From the NCBI RefSeq assembly GCF_905171765.1, contig NC_053392.1:340039010-340103009 (forward strand): a stretch of DNA of 64,000 nt, given 5' to 3'. This document shows, piece by piece, positions 20,038 to 31,670 of the stretch. Numbering within the stretch: the stretch's first letter is position 1; every line of letters begins with the position of its first letter. Both the position numbers and the translations under genes were made by a program. The DNA is from Bufo bufo. Lineage: Eukaryota; Chordata; Amphibia; Anura; Bufonidae. A model generated the notes under the pieces. It was not told where the DNA came from. It worked only from the letters and a program-made list of their open reading frames with translations, and did not search any database.

Positions 20038-20324
20038 TCATGTGATGGTCAAGACCAATGTTAGGGTTGGGGGGTTAGGGTAGGGTAAGGGGGGGAGGGA
20101 GTTTGGAAAGGTCAAGTTTCTGGTAATTTTCTGCCCATAATATGTTTTAGCAAAGGTATATGTATTGTATGGATTCATGATAATACTGAGTGGTGATATA
20201 CTTATGAGTATTGTTGTTCACTGAATCTGCATTGTGGATAATGTAAAGAAAGAAAAAGTCAACATATTGTATTATGTTATAATATGTATTTATTGTTTAA
20301 TAAAAACGATTTGATAAAAAAAAA
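20038..20324 (+). other. LINE 3' UTR and poly(A)
   Basis: After the TAG at 20035 come a G-rich stretch (20065-20105), an AATAAA-like signal near 20299 and a terminal A-run to 20327. Confidence 0.8.
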
Positions 20325-20684
20325 AAAGGGGTTCTGCAGTTTGTTTGATCTGGATAGATCATCAGCATCTAATCGGCGGGGGTCCAACCCCCGGGACCCC
20401 TGCCAATCAGCTGTTTGAGAAGGCAGCGGCGCTCCAGGAGCGCCGCAGCCTTCTCACTGTTTACCGCAGGCCCAGTGACGTCACGACTAGTATAAACTTG
20501 CCTGGGCGCGGCTAAGCTCCGTTCACTTGGCCTGCGGTAAACAGTGAGAAGGCTACGGCGCTCCTGGAGCGCCGCTGCCTTCTCAAACAGCTGATCGGCG
20601 GGGGTCGGACCCCCGGCGATCAGATGCTGATGATCTATCCAGAAAATAGATAATCAGTTTAAACAAACTTCAGAACCCCTTTAA

Positions 20685-20794
20685 AGATATCTCTGCACTT
20701 TGCTCCATTGGGCGTTCACTAAACTATGGCTAGTCTCCCTGTCCCAGCCACTTGAAAATATCCCCACAGCATGATGCTGCCACCGCCATGCTTC
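20685..20794 (-). pseudogene. Old Tc1 transposase copy, segment 2
   Basis: The minus strand gives KHGGGSIMLWG then AGTGRL and GAKCRDI, a classic Tc1 block between the first and second catalytic Asp. The left side joins through TTAA to segment 3 (AGATATCT|TTAA|TGAAATGCTG), which is normal Tc1 order once the MITE is removed. The right side was cut by the solo LTR. Confidence 0.85.
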
Positions 20795-21866
20795 TGTCAC
20801 GGTGGGGAAACCCCCCACCGTACAATGTCAGGTATAATGGGGAGGCAGCTAGTCCAGGACGCCAGAAATCAGGGAGCAGGTCACCTCCTAAAGCGTCCCT
20901 AATCCTCACCCTAACTCCTCACCGTATGAGCGGACCTGGATGGTAAGAGGGCTCATACCAGGATACCTTTGGCCCAGAGTCGCCCTGATAATCCCTCACA
21001 TAGGAGCAGGGTAAAGACAACCTGTTCTTCCCAGACACGGACAGCAGCGGGGAAAGGAAAAGACCATATGCAGCAACAGATTTGGTAAGAACACCAGAAA
21101 CACACTTACCTGCCGCAGCCACCACGACTGGAACCCGTGCAAAAGTACAGGTGCCCACACACCAAATAGAACACCGTACAAACAACACCACACACAGGTA
21201 TCCAGCACTCCTGATTCTGCCTGGGCCTGAAACAGCAAGGTGCACTGCAGCACTACATACAGACTACATGCAGCACTACATGTTGTACCTCCGGGAAACC
21301 AGCCCCCTTCTGGAGGTACAACACACACAGGGTAACGTTTTGCACACATGTAGGGACAAACACAACAACATCCCAGACATGTAACAACAAACAAGACGTA
21401 CAACAAACCCTGAACATAAACCCACACCAAACATACAAGTGAGGCCGGGTACATAGAGGATACAAGGGAGACAAAGGAATGACATCGATGTCCTACAAGG
21501 TGGCCCTCAAGGACTGTTCAGATAGAACACCCTGGACTGGAGCAGAGCTCCAGCACCAACGACAGCTGAAGTACAACTGACTCCAGCCAGGAAGCCACAG
21601 GAGATAAAAGCCAAGTGACCACACCCAGTCAGAGAGTTAACCCTTATAGCACCAGACAAAGGGAGGCTACAACATAAAGAGGAAGTGCACACACAAGCAT
21701 AAAAAGCAACCCGTTGCCGCAGGCAACAGCATGCGTGGCAACCATGTCACGGCGCACACAACAAAGGCTGTGACACTGCCAAGACATGCCATAACAACAA
21801 TACGTTGCCAACGGCAACTGCAAGTGTGGCAAAAGTGTCACAGCGCACACAGCAAAGGCCGTGACA
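20795..21866. mobile_element. Solo gypsy LTR, 1072 bp
   Basis: TGTCACGGTGGGG to GGCCGTGACA, flanked by the exact duplication GCTTC (20790-20794 and 21867-21871). No internal region, so the two LTRs recombined. Its first part (CAGGTCACCTCCT, CCCTAA, GGATACC) resembles the solo LTR at 27101 in the same orientation and the one at 37388 in the opposite orientation. Confidence 0.9.
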
Positions 21867-21960
21867 GCTTCACTGTGCGCAAGTGATGAGAAGGGCCTGG
21901 TTTCCTCCAGATATGATGTTTAAACACCAGTGTAATCCATACAAGCTAAATTCACAATAG
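21867..21960 (-). pseudogene. Old Tc1 transposase copy, segment 1
   Basis: The minus strand reads FKHHIWRKPGPSHH then TVKHGGG across the LTR site, the part just after the first catalytic Asp. Removing the solo LTR and one GCTTC joins it to segment 2 without a gap. Confidence 0.8.
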
Positions 21961-22937
21961 TCCCTTAAAATGCAGAAAACTTGTGCGGCTATGAGTACCC
22001 TTTAGAAGAAGAGTCCGGCATAGACTCACATGCCATAGCTATGTTTCAGAGAAATGCCGCCCTTTTTCAAGCACAGATAGGGACATCCCACTGTGGCATT
22101 CAAAGGTCAGAAAAATATAACAATGAAATAACAAAGAAACATGCACAAGTAGAAATTGTGATTCTGTGAACATACGTCATATAAAAGTTGAACAGAAAGT
22201 TTCATATTGGTGTTTTGGAGTAATGTCAGAAGAGATCGCGAGTCTCCCCAACAAGGGAATAGATGAGAAGGTTACCCTGGAATGTCAAATGAGTACCAAT
22301 AAAGAGATCTATTTGATATAGTTTTACTAAAATATGATGACTGTAGAGAGGATGGGCATCTAAACTTGATGGACGTAAGTAAAATAGATGAAGGAATGCC
22401 CATTGGCGTCTCCATAACCCGGTAAACCTGTGGATGTCTAAAGAAAGCCAAGTGAGGGGAAAAAAGGCGAAAACGCATTCACGCATGCCTGATAGAGCCA
22501 AGACTAACATCTTTTGGGACCAAGGTGACCACTAAGGTAATACAGGTCAGTACGTAGAGTGTGCCACAAAATGGCTGACTAAATGATAACTTCAAGTAGA
22601 TGGTGACAGTTTCAAGTGTGAATACCAGCAATGGGTGTCACGTCTGTACTGCTTATTTCTGGATGACTCGGCCTTCTTTATCAAAAAGCTTCTTTGTTCG
22701 AACATCAGCATCATTCTTATAACAGAGATGAGTGAAAGGAAGAAAATATCTTTAACATGTCAGTTCCTCCCAGTTACTGCAGATATGTACTATCAGGTTT
22801 GTTTTCATTCTTTAGCTTGCAGGACTGCTCTTACCATGAATGGGATAGTGACTTATAACAATGGAACAGTATTATCCAGTATGCAAAGAATTATCATATA
22901 TCGTCCCTTTTGTCATCCAATCTAAGTAAAACTAAAT
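21961..22937. other. No gene recognised
   Basis: Mixed-composition sequence. Short frames on both strands show no family motif, and no clear repeat ends were found. Confidence 0.4.
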
Positions 22938-22941
22938 TTAA

Positions 22942-23421
22942 AGGGGTTGGCCACTTTTTGGTAACAGCTGACCAAGATGATTATATGGCACTTACTAATA
23001 TAGTCTTTGTTGAAATTATGTGCCATTTTCTATATTTCATAATATATGCACCCTTGTTTTCTGTCTTTTGTGCTGTCCTCTAAGAGGTCCTTTCCATAAG
23101 ATGGCCGCTGATAGAGGGTCATGTGACCAGACATATCACTCAATCTCCTCTATTCAGAGACACTGCAGTAAATTCCCAGCAGTGTAAGTATGGAAGGTGC
23201 AGTGTATTTGATTGGAAGAGACATCACATGAAGGTGATTTGACCGTCCATCAGCAGCCATTTTATAGACAAGACCTCTGTGTGGACAGCACAAAAGACTT
23301 GGCAAACAAGGGGCCAAATCTTAAAAAATATAGAAAATGGAACATAATTTCCACAAAGGTTATATTACTAAGCACAAATTTATCTTAAAACACAATAATA
23401 ACCACAAAGTGACCAATCCCT
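22942..23421. mobile_element. T2/Kolobok-type foldback MITE
   Basis: TTAA at 22938-22941 and 23422-23425; ends AGGGGTTGGCCACTTT and AAAGTGACCAATCCCT. Arms share TATAGAAAATGG-type and AAGATGGCCGCTGAT/ATCAGCAGCCATTTT sequences. Confidence 0.9.
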
Positions 23422-23425
23422 TTAA

Positions 23426-23830
23426 CTGGAGAACCCTATTAAACGCTATGGTAATTGGATTTTGAGTTTGGACTGATCGAGATGATTGGTTAGATCAGTA
23501 GCTTTGGGCTGAGGGAGAAGCTGTCTAATAATAAAACTGTCTTTTGCCTATAGCAACCAATCACAGCACAGTTTTCATTTTGTATTTTTTTAAAAATTAA
23601 AGCTTCACTGTAAGTTTTTCCTGTAGTCAGTTTTCATAAATCTGACCCTACTAATACCTTTTCAACTACTTTTAGCTTGTTGTGGTTGAGAGGAAAAGGC
23701 AAAATCTTTGCTCTCTATTCCCATAAATTGTATTGCTTTTTTGCCTGTTTCTTTGTACCCAACAAAAGCACAGTGTCTTCCCTTGTCTTTACTAACAACT
23801 GTCATACGGAGCGAGTTTTCTTCTCTTCTT
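23426..23830. other. No gene recognised
   Basis: AT-rich, no coding frame or repeat ends seen. Confidence 0.4.
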
Positions 23831-23834
23831 TTAA

Positions 23835-24663
23835 AGAGTAACTAAACCTTTGAGTAAAATTTTAATAAGATGTCCCTAATGCCCTAATAAAACTTTTTCT
23901 AATATACTTTATTAATGGATTTTTTATTTATTTATTATACTTTTCCCTACCTAATGCTCACCTTTCTCTGTGCACCTAAAACTGACATTTCTGTACACCA
24001 CTGACTGCTCAGCGGTGTACGGAGTAGGCCTCTACACATTGTATGAATGGGGCCGCAGCGCAGGGAGTTACGGGCAGGAGCGCATATTGCTGCTCCTGCC
24101 TGTGCCCTCCAGAGGTTTACTAACTCCTGGCATAGCACATGGGTACCCTGTACCCATGTACTATGCCAGGATTAGCTTAGCGGAGCGGGCTCCTGCTTCT
24201 GCCTGCTCCGCAGAGCTAAGAGCTGTGCCCAGCTAGTTAGTAGCTGCTATGACACGCCCATGGACATAACATCACAGGAAATAAGAAAGAGCTGTATTGA
24301 CATGGTCATGTGACTACATCACAGAACGGAAGATAGGAGCAAGGAAGGTAAAATAAATAAATGACAAAATTAAAGCTTCTTTCATAAATGATTATTTAGT
24401 GTTGAATCTATTTTTATTGAATAGAAAAAGAACACAACAATCATACATAGCAACCAAGACATTGTATGAAAAATACATCTCCCATTCCATTTCCAAGACC
24501 ATGCGAAACATAAAATAAAGTGCACAAATGGATTCAGAGACCACCATATTTCTCTGGGCCGCAACCATGAGGACCAGAGAAGACAATTGCCATCAAATAA
24601 ATGCTAAAGGAGAGAATAAATGATTATTTAAAAGGATTTTTTTGCAAACTGGAAATAACTCCT
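23835..24663. mobile_element. TTAA-flanked MITE split by a short LINE
   Basis: TTAA at 23831-23834 and 24664-24667. The ends AGAGTAACTAAACC and GGAAATAACTCCT are only roughly inverted. Inner arms pair (TTTATTTATTATACTTT with AAAATAAATAAATG; GTACCCTGTACCCATG region). A LINE interrupts it at 24399-24615. Confidence 0.75.
24399..24615 (-). mobile_element. Short LINE 3' end, minus strand
   Basis: The 15-bp duplication ATAAATGATTATTTA is at 24384-24398 and 24616-24630. The insert read on the minus strand ends CTATTCAATAAAAATAG then ATTCAACAC, like the AATAAAA tail of the L1-like LINEs here. It is too short to hold coding sequence. Confidence 0.8.
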
Positions 24664-25049
24664 TTAATACTGTATATTATCTGAATAAGAATTAGAAATG
24701 ATGGCTGTTTTAAATGATATTTTTTTCCTGAGAGAAGCCTTACATGTCGACAATGTTGACGTACATAATAGGAGCTGGCCATCCCTTTTGAAGAGCCAGC
24801 ATCTAAGCCTTTGATGTAAGACATACACCATATTTATATAGTATATCATTATTCTGCTATATTTGTGATCGCTTTCACCACAACTGAGTGACCATAAGTT
24901 ACCACAGTCATATGTCTACTCTGTTATTTCAGGCTGATGTGGAGCTCTGTGTGATAGAGAAAAAGTGAGGAAACATTACTAGTAAGCTTCAGTGAATCGA
25001 CCTTTGGATCATAGATTCGAAGTTGATTCGTTCAGATACTTCGATTGTA

Positions 25050-25365
25050 ATGCTGTTTCTGTACGGCATTAAAATGTATTGGCTCCGTGGAGCCAAAGTT
25101 TGTTTCACTTGAAGCCGCGCGCGACTTCAGTGAATTACTACTGTATTCATATCTGCGTATTTAAAAGTAGGAATCCGAAGTCGGCTTTGGTACTTGCTGG
25201 TACCTCAGTACCAAAGCCCAGTTCAGATTGCTATTTTAAATTGTTTTCAATACGCAGATAGGAAAACACCAGGAATTCACCGAAGTCTTGCGCGACTTCA
25301 GGCGAGAACTTTGGCTCCACAGAGCCAATACATTTTAATGCCGTACGGAAACAGCAGCATTTACA
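25050..25365. mobile_element. Foldback MITE (TTGGCTC family)
   Basis: TACGGCATTAAAATGTATTG at 25060 is mirrored by CAATACATTTTAATGCCGTA at 25325. The arms meet near 25197 at GGTACCTCAGTACC. The same arm words (CAGCATTAAAATGTACGGGC) occur in the foldback at 40255-40648. Confidence 0.8.
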
Positions 25366-25729
25366 GTACAGGCAAAAGTGGCAGAAATTTTTGAAATCCT
25401 GTCCACACGGTGCAGAGAAAACCTGCAGTGTAAAGTGACTTTCACACTGCAGCATGTCAGTTCAATTGCTATGCAAATGTTTTTTTTTCAACAGTAAATT
25501 TTTATTGGTTTATAATATATTTTAAAGTTACATTAATTTCTTATTATGTGGTTAATAAATATTAATAAGCAAAACTTTTACAACAGTTTCTTTGGTTTTG
25601 TGCAAAGGTTAAAAGCCGCAGAGAATCTGCTGCAATCCCAGGGGCGATGCCATAAACAGCCCATTTCTGGTGCTTTTGTGGCAACGTGTTTTTCTCCCAA
25701 ACCACAGCAGATTTTCGAATTCCCTAAGG
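25366..25729. other. No gene recognised
   Basis: Low-complexity T and A stretches, no coding signal. Confidence 0.4.
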
Positions 25730-26480
25730 CCCCTTTTACACGGGCTAGTTGCGTTGAGTGAAAATCGCAGCATGTTCTATATTCTGCGTTTTTCACGCAA
25801 AGCAGGCCCCATAGAAATGAAAGGGGCTGCGTGAAAATCGCAAGCAAGTGCGGATGCAGTGTGATTTTCACGCATGGTTGCTAGGAGATGATAGGGATGA
25901 GCAACCCCACCCCATTAAAGTAAATTCAATGTGTTATTTTCCCTTATGACATGGTTATAAGGGAAAATAATAGCATTCTGAATACAGAATTCTTTCTATC
26001 TTCATTCAGCAGGACCTGTGCTGACGTCACAACGTGGTGAGCGCGATTATGTCATCAAAGGTCCTTTTGCAGTTTCTGAAAGAAGAAGAAGAAAGAAGAC
26101 GATGCCAGCTGCGTGATCAAGTGGATAAGGTGAGTTAATTATTATTATTTTTTTTAACCTCTCAACTGATATTTTAGTAAGCATTCTGTATTAAGAATGC
26201 TATTATTTTCCCTTATAACCATGTTATAAGGGAAAATAATAAAATATACAGAACACCTAACCCAAAACCGAAATTCAGTTAAGAAGTCCGGGTTCGGGTC
26301 TGGGTACCACATTCAGTTTTTTTATCACGCGCGTGCAAAACACATTGCACCCGCGTGATAAAAACTGAACAACGCAATGCAATCGCAGTCAAAACTGACT
26401 GAAATTGCGTGCGCACTCCCACAGGTTTCCCGCAATGCACACGCGACGCATCCGGAGCAAATCCGTGAAAGAGGCCTAAC
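25730..26480. mobile_element. Foldback MITE (ACACGGG family), copy A
   Basis: Starts AAGGCCCCTTTTACACGGGC and ends CCGTGAAAGAGGCCTAA. GGGAAAATAATAGCATTCTG (25970) pairs with AGAATGCTATTATTTTCCC (26195). TGACGTCA at 26022-26029. The element at 55535-56275 is a second copy, sharing TTCTATATTCTGCGTTTTTC and GGTTGCTAGGAGATGAT. Confidence 0.8.
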
Positions 26481-26494
26481 CCTAATTCTGCTTT

Positions 26495-26715
26495 CTCTTA
26501 TGTGGAGACTGATAAAAAGTGGAAATGCACAAGAATAGGACATGTTCTATGTTTTTTTTGTGGGGCTGTTTTTTTTGCGGACATACAGATGCGGATAGCA
26601 CACAGTGTGCTGTCTGCATTTTTTGTAGACCCATTGAAATGAATGGTTCTGCATCCTATGCGCAAAAAAAAACGGAACGGACACGGAAACAAAATACGTT
26701 TGTGTGAATGTAGCC
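26495..26715. mobile_element. Part of a CCGCAAAA-rich MITE family
   Basis: Contains CAGTGTGCTGTCTGCATTTT and GAACGGACACGGAAAC and ends GTGTGAATGTAGCCTAA. It matches one side of the foldback at 36003-36302 (read inverted). Confidence 0.65.
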
Positions 26716-27095
26716 TAAGTCGGTTCCGCTCTTCTTGAATTTAGATGACCATGTACGGCATAGTTATAGGTATTGAGTTGCGCTCCATCAGTATTGAGGT
26801 AACCTTGCTGTGGTGGATGGGCACAGATATTTTTTGATCAAAATATATTTGCCAAGCAAATGTTTAATTGTATACTAGATGTGGTCTAGGTTTATATATA
26901 GATCATATACTATACGTTTATAGTATGCTGCTATGCCCTGCTTTCACTGAGTTTTCAAAAAAGAGACAAAAGTATTCTGTAGCTCATTCCTCCATGTGTG
27001 GTGGTACCCTGAAGGTCAGTAACTATTGGGAGTCTGATTGTTCATCCTGCTAATCAGCTGGATCAGAAGCCAGGAATCTAATGTATGCTGGTGGC
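26716..27095. other. No gene recognised
   Basis: No coding or repeat signal seen. Confidence 0.4.
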
Positions 27096-27100
27096 CTATG

Positions 27101-27695
27101 TGTCACGATCAGTGTGGGGGGAAACTCCACACTGAACACAGGAGGGAAGGGGACCAGTAACTTGGCCTGAAAACTAGGGAAGAAACAGGTCACCTCCTGG
27201 ACAACCCTAATCCGGGCCCTAACTACCTATCAATATGAATAGACCTTGAAGGTAGGAATATTCATATGCAGGATACCTAGGCCTTTATATCCCTATAAGG
27301 CCCTGGAAAAGGTTAGGACCAGAGACAACCCATTCCTCCCCAGATGGACGAATGGAAGTCTCTGTCTCAGGCCCAGATACAAACAACATGGAATATAACA
27401 AACACAAACAAACGCGACACTTAACTTCTGTAGAGACGGACGAGTAGGAACACCATAGACAAACTGACACCTGCTCAGCCAAACCCAAATGAAGCTATCT
27501 ACCGCATAGTCAGAAGGTTGGGGGTCAGACTATAAAGGGTAGAAGTGATGACCACTGAGCAACAGCTGTGAAAAGGGAAGTGGTCATTAACCCTATCAAC
27601 ACTGAATTAAGAGAAATCAAGGAGGCTGTTAGATTCCTCCACACTCAGCCAATCTCCTTGATTTACTGACATCAGTCACCTGAGGGACCGTGACA
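27101..27695. mobile_element. Solo gypsy LTR, 595 bp
   Basis: TGTCACGATCAG to GGGACCGTGACA, flanked by exact CTATG duplications (27096-27100 and 27696-27700). It shares CTCCACACYGAACACA, ACTAGGGAA and GGTAGGAATRTTCATATGCA with the solo LTR at 37388-38565 read in reverse. Confidence 0.9.
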
Positions 27696-27700
27696 CTATG

Positions 27701-28089
27701 GCTGAACCTAACTTTTCTGTATATAATGCATTAATCACGTCATAACACTAAACGAATGATGGTTGAATCCAATTATTGGTGACTTGTGAACGTGAATAAA
27801 ACATACCTAGATGTCTAAAGAAGACAAGATATATATGCAAAGATGTCAGTCGGTTTTGTTTTACTGACAGTTCCAATAACTACATCCCTTGAGTGTCACA
27901 TAGAGGAAGGAGGAGGCCCTAAAGGCATGGCCTGTCTTCAGGAAAACAACGGGAAAAAAAACATCACCCAAAATGTCCAGCACGGAGATGAATAAAAGTA
28001 TTCAATCTTTATTCCATAAATTTAAAAGAATACAATTCTTCACACAGACAGCGGTAACGCTACCAACGCATTTCAATCTATCAGAACTT
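27701..28089. other. Non-coding, possible Penelope terminal region
   Basis: TTCAATCTTTATTCCATAAA and CTACCAACGCATTTCAATCT near 28010-28080 resemble the long terminal sequences of Penelope-like elements, and the RT fragment follows directly. The rest is unidentified. Confidence 0.35.
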
Positions 28090-28149
28090 AATCATGGTAA
28101 GGGTCAAATGCAAGCATAGTACTCCTACTTGGTTTTCTACAAGATAGCA

Positions 28150-28532
28150 GAGACGTTCTGTGCAGTTTTTCTGATTTATCATGGAACAGAGAATTCTGTT
28201 GGTTGACATGTGATGCCATATCACTCTATGCATCAATACCTTATGATGTGGCACTTGTAGCACTGAAACATCAGTTGGAATTTTGGAGTGATTACACCAC
28301 AGATTTATGTGAATACATAATATAGGCAGTTGCTTTTTTAATGAAACATAATTACTTCTTCTATGGTCACTTTTATATGCAGGTCTCAGGTGTATCAATG
28401 GGGGCAAAATATTCACCTTCGCTGGCAAACCTGGTAATGGCCTATTGGGAGAATCAAGCCATTTCAGTTAACAAGGTTAGAGAACTTTATTTCAGCGGTT
28501 TAAAAACTTCCAACACACGGATAATCTTGTGA
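28150..28532 (+). pseudogene. Penelope-like reverse transcriptase fragment
   Basis: In one plus-strand frame: DLSWNREFCWLTCDAISLYASIP (palm Asp motif; Penelope has TCDV-SLYTSIPH), DVALVALKHQLEFW, a TAG at 28323-28325, then NYFFYGHFYMQVSGVSMGAK, SPSLANLVMAYWE. The FYxQVxGxxMGxxxxPSxANL pattern is diagnostic of Penelope-like RT. The part with the YxDD box is missing. The frame closes at 28532 in sequence that contains ACGCGTTTCAAACC, similar to Penelope terminal repeats. Confidence 0.85.
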
Positions 28533-28635
28533 CGCGTTTCAAACCACTCTCCATATAGGTCCTTCATCATGACAATTTGTCATTTATATGATTCTGTGTT
28601 CTCTTTGCAATAAAAAATATATACGTTGCACATAA

Positions 28636-28908
28636 CGAAAACTTAAAACCCGTATTTTAGAACATCTTAATGATATCATTAATCAAAAAACAAATAGGAA
28701 CATATCAAGTATATCCAAACATTTTTTACAGGCACATAAAGGTTCACTAATGGGGCTGCAAGTGATTTGTATGAAAAAAAAAAAACGTTTTGGGGGGGGC
28801 AATGTCAAAGATCTATTGCATAATAGGGAGGCATATTGGATATTTCAATGCAACACAATAGCCCCTAGCGGTCTAAATATGAAGCGTGAAATAATGTATC
28901 ACTACTAA
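28636..28908 (+). pseudogene. Penelope-like GIY-YIG nuclease C-terminal part
   Basis: An open frame without ATG reads TRILEHLNDIINQKTNRN, SISKHFLQAHKGS, GGGNVKDLLHNREAYWIFQ and APSGLNMKREIMYHY before a TAA at 28906-28908. The RxxEH, SKHF..AH, REAYWI and P.GLN words match the end of the GIY-YIG endonuclease domain that Penelope-like elements carry after the RT. The GIY and YIG core itself is lost. It lies about 100 bp after the RT fragment in the same orientation, so both come from one copy with an internal deletion. Confidence 0.85.
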
Positions 28909-29798
28909 CCCGATTGGCCTACAAAAATAAAATATAATATTTTAAACACCCTGAGGTCATTCACCATTGTACACGACACACAATTTCATTTTAGAATGTA
29001 TCTTGTGAAAAATGTATGGGGTATAGATGAATTGCTGTACAATGTCATGGAATTCAATATAGAGGCCCTGATATGCTTATGTGCTTCAGTGGACCCTGCC
29101 CGAGTGAGAGAAATAATGTTATTTCCCAGAGCTATGCATGCTTATATATGCTCATGTAATATCCCCGTTTATAAAGGGCAATTTCCTTTTTATACTGAGT
29201 TGTGGATGTTTGGATTCGCTTCATCAAAGCTTAACTGGGTGTCAGATGTTCTGTTTATTTTATTTTATATATTTAGACCAACCAATAAGAAAAACTCTGA
29301 TAAAGTGCATACAATACACTGGGGTCTAGCATAAATTACTATAACCAAAAAAAAAGAACCAATAACCCCATAAGAAATGAGGAGAACACTCATATAAAAT
29401 CTATGTAGTTTTATTAAGGTATAAAGTAAACATACAATGACATAAGGCACAAGGCAATGGGGGGATGGGACGCCCCGTGTATCGGAGCCGTAGAACCCCC
29501 ACCCTCACATATACCGTACTGACAGGGGAACGTGCCAGAAACACAAGGTGCTGAACCACACTATAGTGGGTGAGATGTAAAATCACCCAAAATCACATGT
29601 AGATAAATGCATACCACAGATGTACACGGAATAACCTAATCACACATACCATGGTTGCCCACCACAATAAGTGGCGGCCGTGGCCTGCCTATATAGTAAA
29701 GCAGAAAACCAGGTAACAATAGATGATAAAATCATAACACAGCAACAATGGCATGTGCAAGAAGTAACAGCCAAATAAAAGCACAGAGCATAAGCAAG
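28909..29798. other. No gene recognised
   Basis: The stretch at 29400-29480 (TTTTATTAAGGTATAAAGTA) looks like another retroelement 3' end on the minus strand, but I could not assign it. The right part (29640-29798) probably belongs to the hAT-like element that ends at 35024, now split by the LINE. Confidence 0.35.
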
Positions 29799-29819
29799 TT
29801 AAATTGCCATGTTGGAACA

Positions 29820-29962
29820 GGAGGTTCTTTCAGCAACAGAAATATTATGAGGAAGGAGAAAGAGCAGGGAGATTACTTGCCCTGCTGACCAAGGCTCAAC
29901 ACCAGACTAACTTTATAGCAGCACTGCGAGATTCTAATGGGGCGTTACATACCTCCCCTGAG
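29820..29962 (+). pseudogene. LINE ORF2 segment left of the hAT insertion
   Basis: Frame reads RRFFQQQKYYEEGERAGRL, then TKAQHQTNFIAALRDSNG and ALHTSPE, a region just before the RT in L1-type ORF2. Removal of the hAT element and one 8-bp duplication joins SPE to QVTQIMYMFYASLYTS at 32047 in the same frame with no lesion. This proves that the hAT landed in an open ORF2. Confidence 0.85.
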
Positions 29963-30229
29963 CAGGGCCGTCTTTAATAATGATTGGACCCTGGGCAAAA
30001 ATTTACTTGGGCCCCCTGGATCCCGCCTTCCCACACCTTAGGCAATCACGCCCTCCACCACAACACACACAAAAAAAATCCACACATCTGGTAGAGTACA
30101 GTGAATGACTGTAAATACTCACAGTTCTGAAGACTCCAGCGGGTCAGGATCAGTGCTCTGGGCAGCTGGGCTCAGGCTGGAAGTGGGCACCGCTCTGCAG
30201 GAAGGAGACCGGGGCTCGGCTTACCCTAG

Positions 30230-31670
30230 TGTTACAGTGCACCCCAGCACCCCACAGTATGCAGTATAGCACCCTATAGTATACAGCAACCCACAGTATG
30301 CAGTATAGCACCCTATAGTATACAGCAACCCACAGTATGCAGTATAGCACCCTATAGTATACAGCACCACACAGTATGCAGTTTAGCACCCCACACTATA
30401 CAGTACCCCACAGTATATAGTAGAGCAGTATAGCACCCCACACTATACAGTACCCCACAGTATATAGTAGAGCAGTATAGCAGCCCACAGTATACAGCAC
30501 CTCACAGTATACAACACCTCACTGTATACAGCACCCCAAACTATACACGATACAGCCCCCCACACTATACAGTACAGCAGTATAGCACTCCACACTATAC
30601 CGCACCCACAGTATACAGTATACAGACCCCCACAGTATACAGTACAGCAGTATAGCCCCCCACACTATACAGCCCCCCCCACTATACAGGCCCCCCCACA
30701 CTATACAGGCCCCCCACACTATACAGCCCCCTTCCCACACTATACAGGCCCCCCCCACAGTATACAGGCCCCCCCACAGTATACAGGCCCCCACACAGTA
30801 TACAGGCCCCCACACAGTATACAGCCCCCCACAGTATACAGGCCCCCCACAGTATACAGGCCCCCCACACTATACAGGCCCCCCACACTATACAGGCCCC
30901 CACACAGTATACAGCCCCCCACACAGTATACAACCCCCACACAGTATACAGCCCACCACACAGTATACAACCCCCCCCACAGTATACAGGCCCCCACACA
31001 GTATACAGTCCCACACAGTATACAGCCCACCACACAGTATACAGCCCCCCCCCCCACAGTATACAGGCACCCACAGTATACAGGCCCCCACACAGTATAC
31101 AGCCCACCACACAGTATACAGCCCACCACACAGTATACAGCCCCCCCCCCCACAGTATACAGCCCAACCACACAGTATACAGCCTACCACACAGTATACA
31201 GCCCCACCCCCCCACAGTATACAGGCCCCCACACAGTATACAGCCCCCCCCCCACAGTATACAGGCCAGCACACAGAATACAGCCTACCACACAGTATAC
31301 AGCCCCCCCCCCACAGTATACAGGCCCCCCACACAGTATACAGCCCACCACACAGTATACAGCCCCCACAGTATACAGGCCCCCCCCCACAGTATACAGG
31401 CCCCCCCCCCCACAGTATACAGGCCCCCACACAGTATACAGCCCACCACACAGTATACAGCCCACCACACAGTATACAGCCCAACCACACAGTATACAGC
31501 CCACCACACAGTATACAGCCCACCACACAGTATACAGGCCCCCACACAGTGTACAGCCCACCACACAGTATACAGCCCACCACACAGTATACAGCCCACC
31601 ACACAGTATACAGCCCCCACACAATATACAGGCCCCCACACAGTATACAGCCCACCCCTATACAGTAGTT
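30230..31670. repeat. CAGTATACAG minisatellite in the hAT element
   Basis: Left part (30230-30520): about 39-bp units with CAGTATAGCACCCTATAG. Right part: about 60 units of 17-22 bp, CCACACAGTATACAGCCC, with variable C-runs. All three minus-strand frames are open through much of it and give Cys/Gly/Tyr repeats such as GGLYTVWGPVYC, which I regard as non-coding. Confidence 0.95.

Larger units (their letters stand above)
18709..20324 (+). mobile_element. 5'-truncated L1-like LINE with poly(A)
   Basis: The 16-bp duplication AAAGGGGTTCTGCAGT is present at 18693-18708 and 20325-20340. The 3' end has AATAAAAACGATTTG then a poly(A) run that merges with the AAA of the duplication. Only the last ~1.6 kb of the element was inserted, the usual result of incomplete target-primed reverse transcription. 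Confidence 0.93.
18695..20680. mobile_element. T2/Kolobok-type MITE split by a LINE
   Basis: TTAA at 18691-18694 and 20681-20684 flank ends AGGGGTTCTGCAGT and CTTCAGAACCCCT. The arms pair through GATCATCAGCATC/GATGCTGATGATC, GGCGGGGGTC and AGAAGGC..GCGCTCC. The centre has TGACGTCA at 20476-20483. A LINE sits 14 bp inside its left end. The same family occurs at 44344-44644. Confidence 0.9.

Noticed and set aside
20919..21474. Overlapping Cys-rich frames in 20.9-21.5 kb
   Set aside because: They lie within a solo LTR bounded by a target duplication and overlap each other in several frames.
22226..22510. 94-codon minus-strand frame
   Set aside because: No motif recognised, overlapping frames on the same strand, and no neighbouring evidence of a gene.
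26325..26707. Frames on both strands around 26.3-26.7 kb
   Set aside because: They come from MITE sequence, and the same words appear in non-coding MITE copies at 36 kb.
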